Assembly: GCF_001613065.1 (NCBI RefSeq)
Contig: NZ_BDBQ01000085.1
Span: 1 to 64,000, forward strand
Direction: 5' to 3'
Length of the DNA stretch: 64,000 nucleotides
Origin: Nocardia miyunensis NBRC 108239
Lineage (GTDB): Bacteria > Actinomycetota > Actinomycetes > Mycobacteriales > Mycobacteriaceae
Shown here: piece by piece, positions 36,616 to 44,190 of the stretch
Numbering within the stretch: position 1 is the first letter of the stretch
Layout: each line of letters begins with the position of its first letter
The notes under the pieces: model-generated
Told to the model about the DNA's origin: nothing
The model's input: the letters and a program-made list of their open reading frames with translations, nothing else
Databases searched by the model: none
Made by a program: the position numbers and the translations under genes

Positions 36616-36808
36616 TCAGGCGGGTTCGGCTGCCGGACGGTCGGGAGCCAGGGAGGCCAGGCCCTCGGCGGTGACGGTACGCAGGTCGGCGGCGATGGCC
36701 GAGATGATCGTGGCGGGGTCGGCCTGATCGTCGGGTATCCAGCGGTCCGAAGCCGAACGGAACAGGGCCATGCCGATATCGGTGGCCAGACGAGCGGTGT
36801 GCTGGGCA
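36616..36808 (-). pseudogene. C-terminal remnant of a TetR-family regulator
   Basis: Reading from about 36808 to the TGA at 36616, the minus strand encodes AQHTARLATDIGMALFRSAS, then DRWIPDDQADPATII and AADLRTVTAEGL. This is the form of the last two helices of a TetR-family regulator. The HTH domain and most of the ligand domain are missing. The upstream sequence changes abruptly at about 36806 into an oxidoreductase tail on the other strand. No start codon fits a functional protein. Confidence 0.65.
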
Positions 36809-36979
36809 CAGCCGCGCCCCCTGCGCACCGACGTCCTGGGCGACTACGCGGAACTCGCCGCGCAGGGCCGCTTCTCGATTCCGATCGCGGGCACCTTCGC
36901 CCTGGACGACTGGCGCAGTGCCGCCCAGGCGAGCCTGTCCGGCCATGCCCACGGCAAACTCGTCCTGCGGATCGGCTGA
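36809..36979 (+). pseudogene. C-terminal remnant of an MDR oxidoreductase
   Basis: From about 36812 to the TGA at 36977 the plus strand encodes RPLRTDVLGDYAELAAQGRF, then PIAGTFALDDWRSAAQ and HGKLVLRIG. This is the characteristic final segment of zinc-independent NADPH oxidoreductases (compare the HGLGKIVL end of the gene at 2097). Its N-terminal 250 or so residues are absent. The remnant abuts the TetR remnant head to head. Confidence 0.65.
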
Positions 36980-37045
36980 CACCACCCATCGGTCTGCTGC
37001 GGCATGTCCGCTACACCGCCGACCCGGCCGGGAATCCGGGCCACC

Positions 37046-37217
37046 CTATCGAAGGGTCGAGTTCGACTGCACCTGAACGGCATACGCGAGCCGGGCGGTC
37101 GAGTCATCCGAGATCGACCACGGCATGGCCATGCGGTCGACGTAGTTCGCCGAATTCACCTCGATGCGGATCCCGGCGGGATCGTCACCGGAACACCAGC
37201 GCGTGCAAGACTGCGTG
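37046..37217 (-). pseudogene. frameshifted C-terminal remnant of a VOC-family protein
   Basis: On the minus strand one frame reads HAVLHALVFR (about 37217-37185) and the neighbouring frame continues DDPAGIRIEVNSANYVDRM to a TAG at 37046. Together they give the HALVFRDPxGIRIEV pattern typical of the last strand of VOC (glyoxalase/dioxygenase) proteins. The two halves are in different frames, and no N-terminal half exists because lhgO begins at 37219. Assignment is by pattern only. Confidence 0.45.
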
Positions 37218-37218
37218 G

Positions 37219-38397
37219 GTGTACGACTACTGCGTGATCGGCGGGGGCATCGTCGGGGTGGCGACGGCCTACCGGATTCTCCAGGAGCGGCCCGGGGCGA
37301 GTCTGGTGCTGGTGGACAAGGCGGATCGGCTCGCGACACATCAGACTGGACACAACAGCGGGGTCGTGCATTCGGGGATCTATTACGCACCGGGCAGCCT
37401 GAAGGCGCGGATGTGCCGGCAGGGCGCACGGTGGACGACGGAATTCGCGGCGGCGCACGACATTCCGTATCGAGTCTGCGGAAAGCTGCTGGTGGCAACC
37501 GATTCCGCGGAACACGCCCGAATGCTGGACCTGTACGAACGCTCGGTGACCAACGGCGTGGACGTGGAATCGATCGATGCCGCCGAGCTCGCGCGGCGCG
37601 AACCCCGCGTGCGCGGGGTCGGCGCGCTGTATGTGCCGAGTACCGCAATCGTCGACTACACCCGCGTCACCGAGGTCCTGGCCGCGCAGGTGCGAGCGCG
37701 CGGAGCGGAGATCGTGCTCGGCGCGGAGATCACCGCGATCGCCGAGAATTCCGATGCCGTCACGGTTTCCGGGCCGTCGGGGTCCTGGCGCGCGGCACGA
37801 ATGGTGGCCTGCGGCGGGTTGCAGGCCGACCGGCTGGCACGCCTGGCCGGGCTGCCGATCTCGTTGCGTATCGTGCCCTTTCGCGGTGAGTACTACCAAT
37901 TACCCTCCGCGCGAAGCGATCTGGTCGACACGCTGATCTATCCGATCCCGGATCCGGAGCTGCCCTTCCTCGGCGTGCACCTGAGCCCGACCATCGACGG
38001 CGCGCTGACCGTCGGCCCGAACGCGGTGCTCGGACTCGCGCGGGAGGGCTACCGCAAGGGCGGCGTCGATCTGCGCGACGCCCGAGAGATCCTGTGCTAT
38101 CCGGGATTTCACCGCGTCGCGGCCGCCAACGTCCGCACCGGGCTGCGCGAGCTGCGTGACTCGCTGTTCAAGCGCGGCTATCTCGCGCAGTGCCGCAAGT
38201 ACTGTCCCGAACTCACCCTCTCGGATCTGCTTCCCCGCGAATGCGGTATCCGCGCACAGGCGGTGCTGCGGGACGGAACTCTGGTGCACGACTTCATGAT
38301 CGAGCGCACCGAGCGGTCGGTCCACGTGCTCAACGCGCCGTCTCCGGCGGCGACCTCCGCCATGCCCATCGCCGAGCACATCGTCGAATCACTCTGA
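37219..38397 (+). CDS. lhgO: L-2-hydroxyglutarate oxidase (LhgO family)
   Basis: 392 residues from a GTG at 37219 (VYDYCVIGGGIVGVATAYR). No ribosome-binding site is clear because the upstream DNA is a decayed gene. FAD-binding GGGIVGV, then HQTGHNSGVVHSGIYYAPGS, the family's hallmark, and VVSGPSGSW; the C-terminal half has PFRGEYYQLP, LPFLGVHLSP and RTGLRELRDSLFK. LhgO oxidises L-2-hydroxyglutarate to 2-oxoglutarate, a metabolite-repair step, passing electrons to the quinone pool. Its start immediately adjoining remnants suggests a rearrangement near its 5' end, so expression may depend on a new promoter. Confidence 0.92.
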   Translation: MYDYCVIGGGIVGVATAYRILQERPGASLVLVDKADRLATHQTGHNSGVVHSGIYYAPGSLKARMCRQGARWTTEFAAAHDIPYRVCGKLLVATDSAEHARMLDLYERSVTNGVDVESIDAAELARREPRVRGVGALYVPSTAIVDYTRVTEVLAAQVRARGAEIVLGAEITAIAENSDAVTVSGPSGSWRAARMVACGGLQADRLARLAGLPISLRIVPFRGEYYQLPSARSDLVDTLIYPIPDPELPFLGVHLSPTIDGALTVGPNAVLGLAREGYRKGGVDLRDAREILCYPGFHRVAAANVRTGLRELRDSLFKRGYLAQCRKYCPELTLSDLLPRECGIRAQAVLRDGTLVHDFMIERTERSVHVLNAPSPAATSAMPIAEHIVESL

Positions 38398-38409
38398 CTT
38401 CCGGGCCAT

Positions 38410-38460
38410 CTGCCGATAAGCATTCAATAAAGAGGACTCCTGTAGTACTTTTATCGGCAG
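38410..38460. promoter_or_regulatory. 10 bp perfect inverted repeat in an AT-rich promoter region
   Basis: CTGCCGATAA (38410-38419) and TTATCGGCAG (38451-38460) are perfectly complementary across a 31 bp AT-rich spacer. It lies between lhgO and the SRPBCC gene. It may be a pair of operator half-sites four helical turns apart around the promoter of the SRPBCC gene, or a weak terminator for lhgO. Confidence 0.55.
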
Positions 38461-38482
38461 CCGTGGAACAGGAAGTACGCCT

Positions 38483-39004
38483 ATGGGCCACATCAAGTAC
38501 GCGAGCGACGTCGGGGCGCCGGTGGAGGTCGCCTTCACCTACACGGACACTCCGATGTTCGTGCCGGAGTGGATGGTCGGCGTCGCAACCTTCGAACCGA
38601 CCGACGACCCCGGTGACGAATCCGGAGCCGTCTATGCCGCGACGCTGCGCCTGGGTGTGTGGCACCCCACGGTCGAGTGTGAGATCACGCAGTACCGCCC
38701 GAACGCGGTCATCGGATACACGCTGCGCAGGCGCCGCTCGGGGAAGGCGGCGCCTGCGGACTCCGATCCGGCCCGCACCCCGGCCGCATGGGGCACGATG
38801 ACCCTGCATTTCGATCCGCTCGGCTACGGCCGCACCGTGCTGACCTCGGAAATCGACTACCCCGAGGCACATCGGCTGCCCGGCCGCATGTGCGCCCCGA
38901 TGGTCGCCTCGACCCTGCGCTGGATGCTGCGGCGCACCGAATCTCAATTACGAAGAGCTATAGAGGAATTCCACGGTACAGATCTTGTCGGCCGGATTGC
39001 GTAG
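38483..39004 (+). CDS. SRPBCC-superfamily (polyketide-cyclase-like) protein
   Basis: 173 residues with AGGAAG about 9 bases upstream. Starts GHIKYASDVGAPVEVAFTYTD, then PEWMVGVATFEP, CEITQYRPNAVIGYTL and LHFDPLGYGRTVLTSEIDY; ends in a helix (STLRWMLRRTESQLRRAI). This alternation is the START/SRPBCC fold (helix-grip, binding lipid-like or polyketide ligands). No catalytic residue is evident. Only 10 bp precede rnhA, suggesting co-transcription. Confidence 0.85.
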   Translation: MGHIKYASDVGAPVEVAFTYTDTPMFVPEWMVGVATFEPTDDPGDESGAVYAATLRLGVWHPTVECEITQYRPNAVIGYTLRRRRSGKAAPADSDPARTPAAWGTMTLHFDPLGYGRTVLTSEIDYPEAHRLPGRMCAPMVASTLRWMLRRTESQLRRAIEEFHGTDLVGRIA

Positions 39005-39014
39005 GGTACCTGCC

Positions 39015-39659
39015 ATGATCATCGTGAGCACCGACGGATCCTGCCTCCGCAATCCCGGTGGCGCAATCGGGTGGGCCTGGGTCAACCACCAGGGCACCTC
39101 CGGCAGCGGGGGTGCCGTATCGGGCACCAACCAGGTCGCCGAGCTACGCGCGGTGCTCGAGGCGATCGTCTCGCATCCGGGCGCGGAGCCGCTGTTCATC
39201 GAGAGCGATTCGCTGTATGCGATCAAATGCGCCTCGGAGTGGATCTCCGGCTGGCGGCTGAACGGCTGGCGCACCTCCACCGGCGGCCCGGTCAAGAACG
39301 TCGAACTCGTCCGGCACATCGACCAGGCCATCGCCAGCCGCCCCGGGCCCGTGCGCTTCCGCTGGGTGCGCGGACACGTCGGCAACTACTTCAACGAACA
39401 GGCCGATCAGCTCGCGGGTACGGCGGCCCGCCAGGCCGCGGCGGCCCCCGACGCCGCCCCGACCGGGAGTTCCGACCTGCCCGCCCTGGCGATGCCCGAT
39501 CCGACCACCACCGATCCGACCGAACCGATCCCCGTCATCGAACCGGCCGAGCCGACCGAACCCATTCCCGCGGTGGCCCCGCGCACGAAAAAGGCTGCCG
39601 CACAAACACAATCAGCTCACGCCCAGCCCCGCAAGGCCGATGCGCTGACGCTGTTCTGA
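39015..39659 (+). CDS. rnhA: RNase HI-like protein with Pro/Thr-rich tail
   Basis: 214 residues. The RNase H fold is in the first 140: STDGSCLRNPGGAIGWAW (catalytic Asp7), NQVAELRAVLEAI (Glu), LFIESDSLYAIK (Asp) and FNEQADQLA (Asp), giving the DEDD set. It degrades the RNA strand of RNA-DNA hybrids. The tail, from about residue 145, is Pro/Thr/Glu-rich with TEPIPVIEPAEPTEPIPAV and a basic end (RTKKAAAQ). The tail is not in most RNase HI proteins and may be a flexible partner-binding extension. Confidence 0.9.
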   Translation: MIIVSTDGSCLRNPGGAIGWAWVNHQGTSGSGGAVSGTNQVAELRAVLEAIVSHPGAEPLFIESDSLYAIKCASEWISGWRLNGWRTSTGGPVKNVELVRHIDQAIASRPGPVRFRWVRGHVGNYFNEQADQLAGTAARQAAAAPDAAPTGSSDLPALAMPDPTTTDPTEPIPVIEPAEPTEPIPAVAPRTKKAAAQTQSAHAQPRKADALTLF

Positions 39660-39696
39660 GCACGGCCGCCGTATCTGTGCCCACGGCGGCCCGCAA

Positions 39697-39737
39697 GCCT
39701 GACGGCAGTGGTGGAACGAACCCACCTGCCGTCAGGC
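39697..39737. terminator. strong bidirectional hairpin between rnhA and the Mce-associated gene
   Basis: GCCTGACGGCAGTGGTGG (39697-39714) pairs with CCCACCTGCCGTCAGGC (39721-39737) across a 6 base loop, with one bulge. It lies between two convergent genes (rnhA stop 39659, mce-associated stop 39752). No long T run, so termination in either direction is inferred. Confidence 0.8.
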
Positions 39738-39751
39738 GTTCCGCGATGAAC

Positions 39752-40597
39752 TCAGTTGCCCGGCTGGGCACCGCCGTTCGGCGCCTGCTGCTGGGTGTCC
39801 GCACCCGGAGCCTGCGCGTTACCGGCCTGCAGATCGTTGGTCATCGGCGACTGGAAGTTGTCGACCATCCACTTGCCGTTCTGCTTCTCCAGCGAGGCCA
39901 CCACACCGATGGTCAGCGGCTGCGGCTGCGGGGTCGCGGCCTTCGACTGGTTCTGTGTGATCAGCATGACCACCGACGCCTTGTTCGAGTCGCCGGACTC
40001 GTAGGCGCAGTGGATCTCGCCGACGGTCGAGCGGGCCTGCGCCTGCTGGGTGATCTGCTTGAGCGCGCTCGAAGCGCCGTCGAACTGGGTCAGCCAGTCG
40101 CCGGAGGAACGCTCCTTGACCCGCGTGATGTAGTCGTCGAAATTCTTGGCGTCGTAGGTGCCGACCTGATGACCGAAGTCGCAGGCCGCGGCCACCGCGG
40201 AATTGCGCGCGTCGAGCTCGTCACCCCGATCGCCGGCCTGCTTCCAGAACACGACCACCGCGGCGGCAGCGGCGACCACCACGACGCCCGCGGCGAACGC
40301 GGCCACCATCGGCACCCAGTTGTTGCCCTTGCGCTCGGCGGCGGCGTCCTGCGCCGGGGGAGTCGCCGCGGCCTTCGGGGTCTTCTTCTCGGCCGACAGC
40401 TTCACCGTCTCGTCGGCGTCGCTCTTCGCATCCCCGCCGTCGGCCACCGCGGATTCCTTCGCGGCGGATGCCTCGGTATCGGAATCCTTGGCTGGCTCGT
40501 CCTTCGCGGGCGTGTCCTGCTCGACGGTCTTGTCCGTCGCGTCGGACTCCTGCGCCTCTCCGTTGGTCTTCTCGGTGGCGGCGTCGTCATCGGACAT
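39752..40597 (-). CDS. Mce-associated membrane protein
   Basis: 281 residues from the ATG at 40597 (MSDDDAATEKTNG); 40612 would add MTDSF. A long acidic low-complexity N-terminus (Asp/Ala/Lys/Glu-rich), one span (WVPMVAAFAAGVVVVAAAAAVVV) and an extracytoplasmic domain with FDDYITRVKERSSGDWLTQFD and a conserved Cys, as in Mce-associated (Mas) proteins. Such proteins support Mce transporter stability, as shown for mycobacterial Mas homologues. Last gene of the mce operon, 140 bp after mceF. Confidence 0.9.
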   Translation of the reverse strand: MSDDDAATEKTNGEAQESDATDKTVEQDTPAKDEPAKDSDTEASAAKESAVADGGDAKSDADETVKLSAEKKTPKAAATPPAQDAAAERKGNNWVPMVAAFAAGVVVVAAAAAVVVFWKQAGDRGDELDARNSAVAAACDFGHQVGTYDAKNFDDYITRVKERSSGDWLTQFDGASSALKQITQQAQARSTVGEIHCAYESGDSNKASVVMLITQNQSKAATPQPQPLTIGVVASLEKQNGKWMVDNFQSPMTNDLQAGNAQAPGADTQQQAPNGGAQPGN

Positions 40598-40736
40598 GAA
40601 TGAATCTGTCACTTTCCCGGTGCGCGGGCGCGCACCGTATTGCCGGATCGGGCCAGGCTACAAGCCCGGACCACGCGGAACACCCGCCGAGTGTAGGCAC
40701 TCGCCGACGGGATCTCCGCCGCACCGAGATGACCAC

Positions 40737-41906
40737 TCACCGCACCGGGGGCAAGGTCCGGGCATTCGGATCGACTCCCGCGGGCATCTGCGCACCGTTG
40801 TTCGGGATGGCGGGCCGAGGAGCATTCGCCGAACCACGAATCTGCTGATCCGGCGGGGGGTTGGTGCAGTAGTTGTACTTGTTGACCGTACCGTCGCCCA
40901 CCCTCCAGGGGGCGCTCAACGGATGACTGTACGCGCAGTACGGCCGCGGCCAGATGTCCACGATGGTATAGAACTCGCCGTCGTGCGCCGGGACGCCGAT
41001 CGCGGAACTGCCGGTGACCAGCGCCGGGAACAACGCGCGCAACGCGGGCAGGCGCAGCTCGGCGGCCTTGGTGATGGCCGAGAAGTTGGTCGCCAGCTTG
41101 GTGATCGGATCCGCGGTCTTGTCCAGCACCGCACCCAGTTCCCGCATCTGGCCCGGGGCCTTGTCCAGGATCTTGGTCAACTCGTCGTTGGCATTGTTGA
41201 ACTGCTTGAACAGCGTGGACGAGTTGTCGGTCAGCGTGCCCAGATCCGGCTGGGCCTGCGACGTGGTCGCCGCGATCGTGCGCAGATTCGCCAGCAGGTT
41301 GGTGGTCTGCGGCAGCAGATTGTCCAGGCCCGCGGTGACCAGGCTCAGCGCATCGATCATGCTGCGCAGCTGATCGGGGCCGCCGCTCAGCGCGGTGTCC
41401 ATCTCCTTCAGGATGGTGCTGAGCCGGGCCGGGTCGATCTGATGGAAGAAGGCGCTGGAATTGTCCAGCACCGCCCACACCGGAGTCGGCGTGTGGATCT
41501 TGTTCGCGTCGTACTTGACCACCGAACCATTGGACAGGTACGGGGCCTGGTCGGTCTTCGGGCGGAAGTCGATGTACTGCTCACCCGCGCCGGACAGGGC
41601 CTGCACCGCGACCTCGGTATCCGAGGGGATCTTGTAGCGGGAGTCGATCGCGACATCGGCCCGGATCGCATCGCCCGCATCGGTCAGGGTGATGTCCTGC
41701 ACCTTGCCGATCCGGTAGCCGCGCAGGGTGACGTCGTTGCCGGGCTGCAGTCCACCCGACTGATCCAGATCGACGGTGACCGCGTACGTGCTCTGCAGCG
41801 GATTCACCCGAGCCACGCTCACCAGCAGATACGACGCGCCGATCACCAGGGCGATCACCAGCGCGACGTTCGACACCAGCATCTTGTGCCGCCGCACCCA
41901 GCTCAT
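40737..41906 (-). CDS. mceF: Mce family protein, MceF position
   Basis: 389 residues; ATG overlaps the mceE stop by 4 bp. One N-terminal span (MLVSNVALVIALVIGASYLLV), then the MCE domain (YAVTVDLDQSGGLQPGNDVTLRGYRIGKV), a helical stretch (LDNLLPQTTNLLANLRTI) and a C-terminal tail with YCAYSHPLSAPWRVGDG and Pro-rich end. Mce proteins form a hexameric tunnel that carries lipids or sterols across the periplasm to the YrbE permease. Sixth of six. Confidence 0.95.
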   Translation of the reverse strand: MSWVRRHKMLVSNVALVIALVIGASYLLVSVARVNPLQSTYAVTVDLDQSGGLQPGNDVTLRGYRIGKVQDITLTDAGDAIRADVAIDSRYKIPSDTEVAVQALSGAGEQYIDFRPKTDQAPYLSNGSVVKYDANKIHTPTPVWAVLDNSSAFFHQIDPARLSTILKEMDTALSGGPDQLRSMIDALSLVTAGLDNLLPQTTNLLANLRTIAATTSQAQPDLGTLTDNSSTLFKQFNNANDELTKILDKAPGQMRELGAVLDKTADPITKLATNFSAITKAAELRLPALRALFPALVTGSSAIGVPAHDGEFYTIVDIWPRPYCAYSHPLSAPWRVGDGTVNKYNYCTNPPPDQQIRGSANAPRPAIPNNGAQMPAGVDPNARTLPPVR

Positions 41907-43084
41907 CGGTGCCCTCCTTGCAACCGGCCCTGCACGACCTGCAGCACCTGGATCAGGCTGCCGGTGAAGTCCTGGGCGTCGCGCAGATCCCAGAATTTGC
42001 TGTGCGCCGGATCGGTGATCAGACCGACGTCGAGGTTGGTGACGGTCGCCGCGACGGCCAGGCTGTTGCCCTTGAACGAGGCGTCCACACCGGGCCGCAC
42101 CTGATGCAGCGCGTCGAGCATCGGGCCGAAGGACTTCTGCGACTGGGACAGTGCCGACATCAGCTTGCGCAGATTGTCCAACAGGCTGGACAACTGGTCC
42201 GAGGTGGTGTTGGCGTACTCACCGAGCGCGGCGCTGGTGGTGGAGATCTTGTTCAGCAGATCGCCGAGCGCCTTGTTGTTCTCGGCGATGGTGCCGATCA
42301 TCGAGGGCAGCGTGTTCGCGACCTGGCCGAGCTGATCGTGATGTTCCTGGATCGTATTGGCCAGTGTGTCGAATCCCTTGAGCACACCGTCGATTCGCGC
42401 GCTGTCGGCGTGCAGCGTCGTGGTCACGCTGGTCATCTGCTTCAGCAGATCGGCCAGTTGCTGAGGCCGGCCGCCCACCACCGAATCCAGTTCGCCGGTC
42501 AGTTTGGTCAGTGCCGCGATACCGCCGCCGTTGAACAGCATCGACACCGACAGCAGCAGTTCCTCGACGGTCGCACCGGCCGAGGTGTGATCGATGCCGA
42601 TGGTGTCGCCGCCGCTCAGCGGGGGCTGGCTCGCCGCATCCTTCGGCCTGCTCATCGCTACGAACACATCGCCGAGCGGAGTGGCCTGGCGCAGTTCGGC
42701 GGTGGTGTCCTTGGGCAGGTCGATGTCCTTGCGGATGGTCAGGTCGACCACGGCCTGGAAGTTCTTGGTGGTGATGTGCGAGACCGTGCCGATGTCCGAA
42801 CCGCCGATCTTCACCTTCGCCTGATCGGGCAGGTTCAGGGCGTTGGCGAAGACCGCGTGCACGGTGTAGGTATCACCCTGGGTGCCGGGTTTGGGCAGCG
42901 GCAGCGACTCCACCGTCAGCCCGCATCCCGAGGCCAGGACCAGCACCGCCGATGCCGCGGTAGCGGCAATCACAGTGCGACTGAGTCGTCTGGCAGTGCT
43001 CCCGGGCCCTACGTGGTTACGCAAGCTGCCGCCTCCGGGCCTGACGTGAGCACTGCCGGGCCTTTTTCGCATCAGTCGGATCAT
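41903..43084 (-). CDS. mceE: Mce family lipoprotein, MceE position
   Basis: 393 residues from the ATG at 43084, which overlaps the mceD stop by 4 bp. It has a lipobox VLVLASGCGL (Cys after about 52 residues), as expected for the MceE/LprK position, and the MCE domain TYTVHAVFANALNLPDQAKVKIGGSDIG. Residues about 10-31 (including RPGGGSLRNHVGPG) come from a 66 bp palindromic element inserted in frame, which extends the n-region of the signal peptide to about 37 residues before the hydrophobic core; this is unusually long. Whether the lipoprotein still processes normally is unknown. Confidence 0.95.
   Translation of the reverse strand: MIRLMRKRPGSAHVRPGGGSLRNHVGPGSTARRLSRTVIAATAASAVLVLASGCGLTVESLPLPKPGTQGDTYTVHAVFANALNLPDQAKVKIGGSDIGTVSHITTKNFQAVVDLTIRKDIDLPKDTTAELRQATPLGDVFVAMSRPKDAASQPPLSGGDTIGIDHTSAGATVEELLLSVSMLFNGGGIAALTKLTGELDSVVGGRPQQLADLLKQMTSVTTTLHADSARIDGVLKGFDTLANTIQEHHDQLGQVANTLPSMIGTIAENNKALGDLLNKISTTSAALGEYANTTSDQLSSLLDNLRKLMSALSQSQKSFGPMLDALHQVRPGVDASFKGNSLAVAATVTNLDVGLITDPAHSKFWDLRDAQDFTGSLIQVLQVVQGRLQGGHR
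42992..43057. repeat. palindromic repeat element copy within mceE
   Basis: 66 bp: perfect 10 bp terminal inverted repeat GGCAGTGCTC / GAGCACTGCC enclosing the core CCCTACGTGGTTACGC then AAGCTGCCGCCTCCGGGCC. The core matches the elements at 47724 and (reverse) 21908, but the inverted repeat is a different sequence. 66 bp is 22 codons, keeping the mceE frame. Confidence 0.82.
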
Positions 43085-44190
43085 TTCGTCAATCCCAACA
43101 TTGCCGCGGTCAATCCGAAGTCGGGACCGAGGTCCTGCACCTTGCCGGTCCGGCAGCCGTCCGCACGCATCTGGATCTTCTCGCAGAACAGGCTGATGAC
43201 CTCACCGCTGAGCGCGGTGCCGATCAGGGCGTGCAGCCGCACGAAGCGGCGGTTGCGGTCCATCGAGCGGTCCAGGTTCTGCAACAGCATCGGCGCGACG
43301 TCGACCACCTCGACCAGCCCTGCGGCGTTGGCGCGCAACTGATTCGTCACATTGGTCAGCCCGGTCAGGCTGGAGGCCAGCTGATTCTGGTACTTGCCGA
43401 AGGTGCCGCTGGTGTTGGACAGGAACGCGTTGAGCTGATCCAACGTCGCCTGCAAGCCCGGAGCCTGCTGGGCCAGCAGCGAGGACATCTGCGTGACCTT
43501 GTTGCTGAACTCCCGCACCGACTTGTCGTTGTCGGCCAGCATCGAGGTCAGCTCGTTGAGCTTGATGATGATCTCGGAGATCGCGTCCTTGTTGTTGACG
43601 CCGACCTTCAACGCGCCGGACAGGGCGTTGAGGGTGTCGCGGATCTTCTCGCCCTGGCCGTCGACCATGTCGTAGAGCAGCGTGCCGTCCAGCGGACCCG
43701 ATTTGCCGTCACCGCCGGGCGCGGGCTTCAGCGACTCGGTGAACTGGTCGATGGTCTTGATCAGCGTGTCCAGTTCGACCGGCGTGCGGGTGGACTCGAT
43801 GGTCAGATGGGAATCGTCCGGCAGGGTCGCCCCGCCGGTGTACACCGGGGTCAGCTCGATGTGCCGATCGGTCACGATGGACGGCGAGATCAGCGCCGCG
43901 GTCACGTTCTTCGGGATCTTCACATCGCTGTCGATGGTCATGTGGACCTCGGCGTACTGGCTGTGCGGGACGATCTTGTCCACCTTGCCGACCTCGAGGC
44001 CGAGCACGGTGATCGGATTGCCCACGAACATGCCCGCGATATTGCGGAAGTCGGCGGTGATGTGCGTACTCGCCCCGACCGTGTCCTGCACCGAGAGCGG
44101 CATCGCCGAACAACTGCCCACCGCGACGGCCACGGCGCCGATGCCGAGCCCCTTCGCGATCCGGGCGATCGCGCGTGCGGTCGGTCTCAT
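43081..44190 (-). CDS. mceD: Mce family protein, MceD position
   Basis: 369 residues from the ATG at 44190, overlapping the mceC stop by 4 bp. The N-terminal segment GLGIGAVAVAVGSCSAM has a possible lipobox (VGSC), unusual for MceD; alternatively it is a plain signal anchor. MCE domain: ASTHITADFRNIAGMFVGNPITVLGLEVGKV. The helical region contains LTSMLADNDKSVREFSNK and the C-terminus a short domain with FCEKIQMRADGCRTG (two Cys). Part of the lipid-shuttling hexamer. Confidence 0.94.
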   Translation of the reverse strand: MRPTARAIARIAKGLGIGAVAVAVGSCSAMPLSVQDTVGASTHITADFRNIAGMFVGNPITVLGLEVGKVDKIVPHSQYAEVHMTIDSDVKIPKNVTAALISPSIVTDRHIELTPVYTGGATLPDDSHLTIESTRTPVELDTLIKTIDQFTESLKPAPGGDGKSGPLDGTLLYDMVDGQGEKIRDTLNALSGALKVGVNNKDAISEIIIKLNELTSMLADNDKSVREFSNKVTQMSSLLAQQAPGLQATLDQLNAFLSNTSGTFGKYQNQLASSLTGLTNVTNQLRANAAGLVEVVDVAPMLLQNLDRSMDRNRRFVRLHALIGTALSGEVISLFCEKIQMRADGCRTGKVQDLGPDFGLTAAMLGLTK

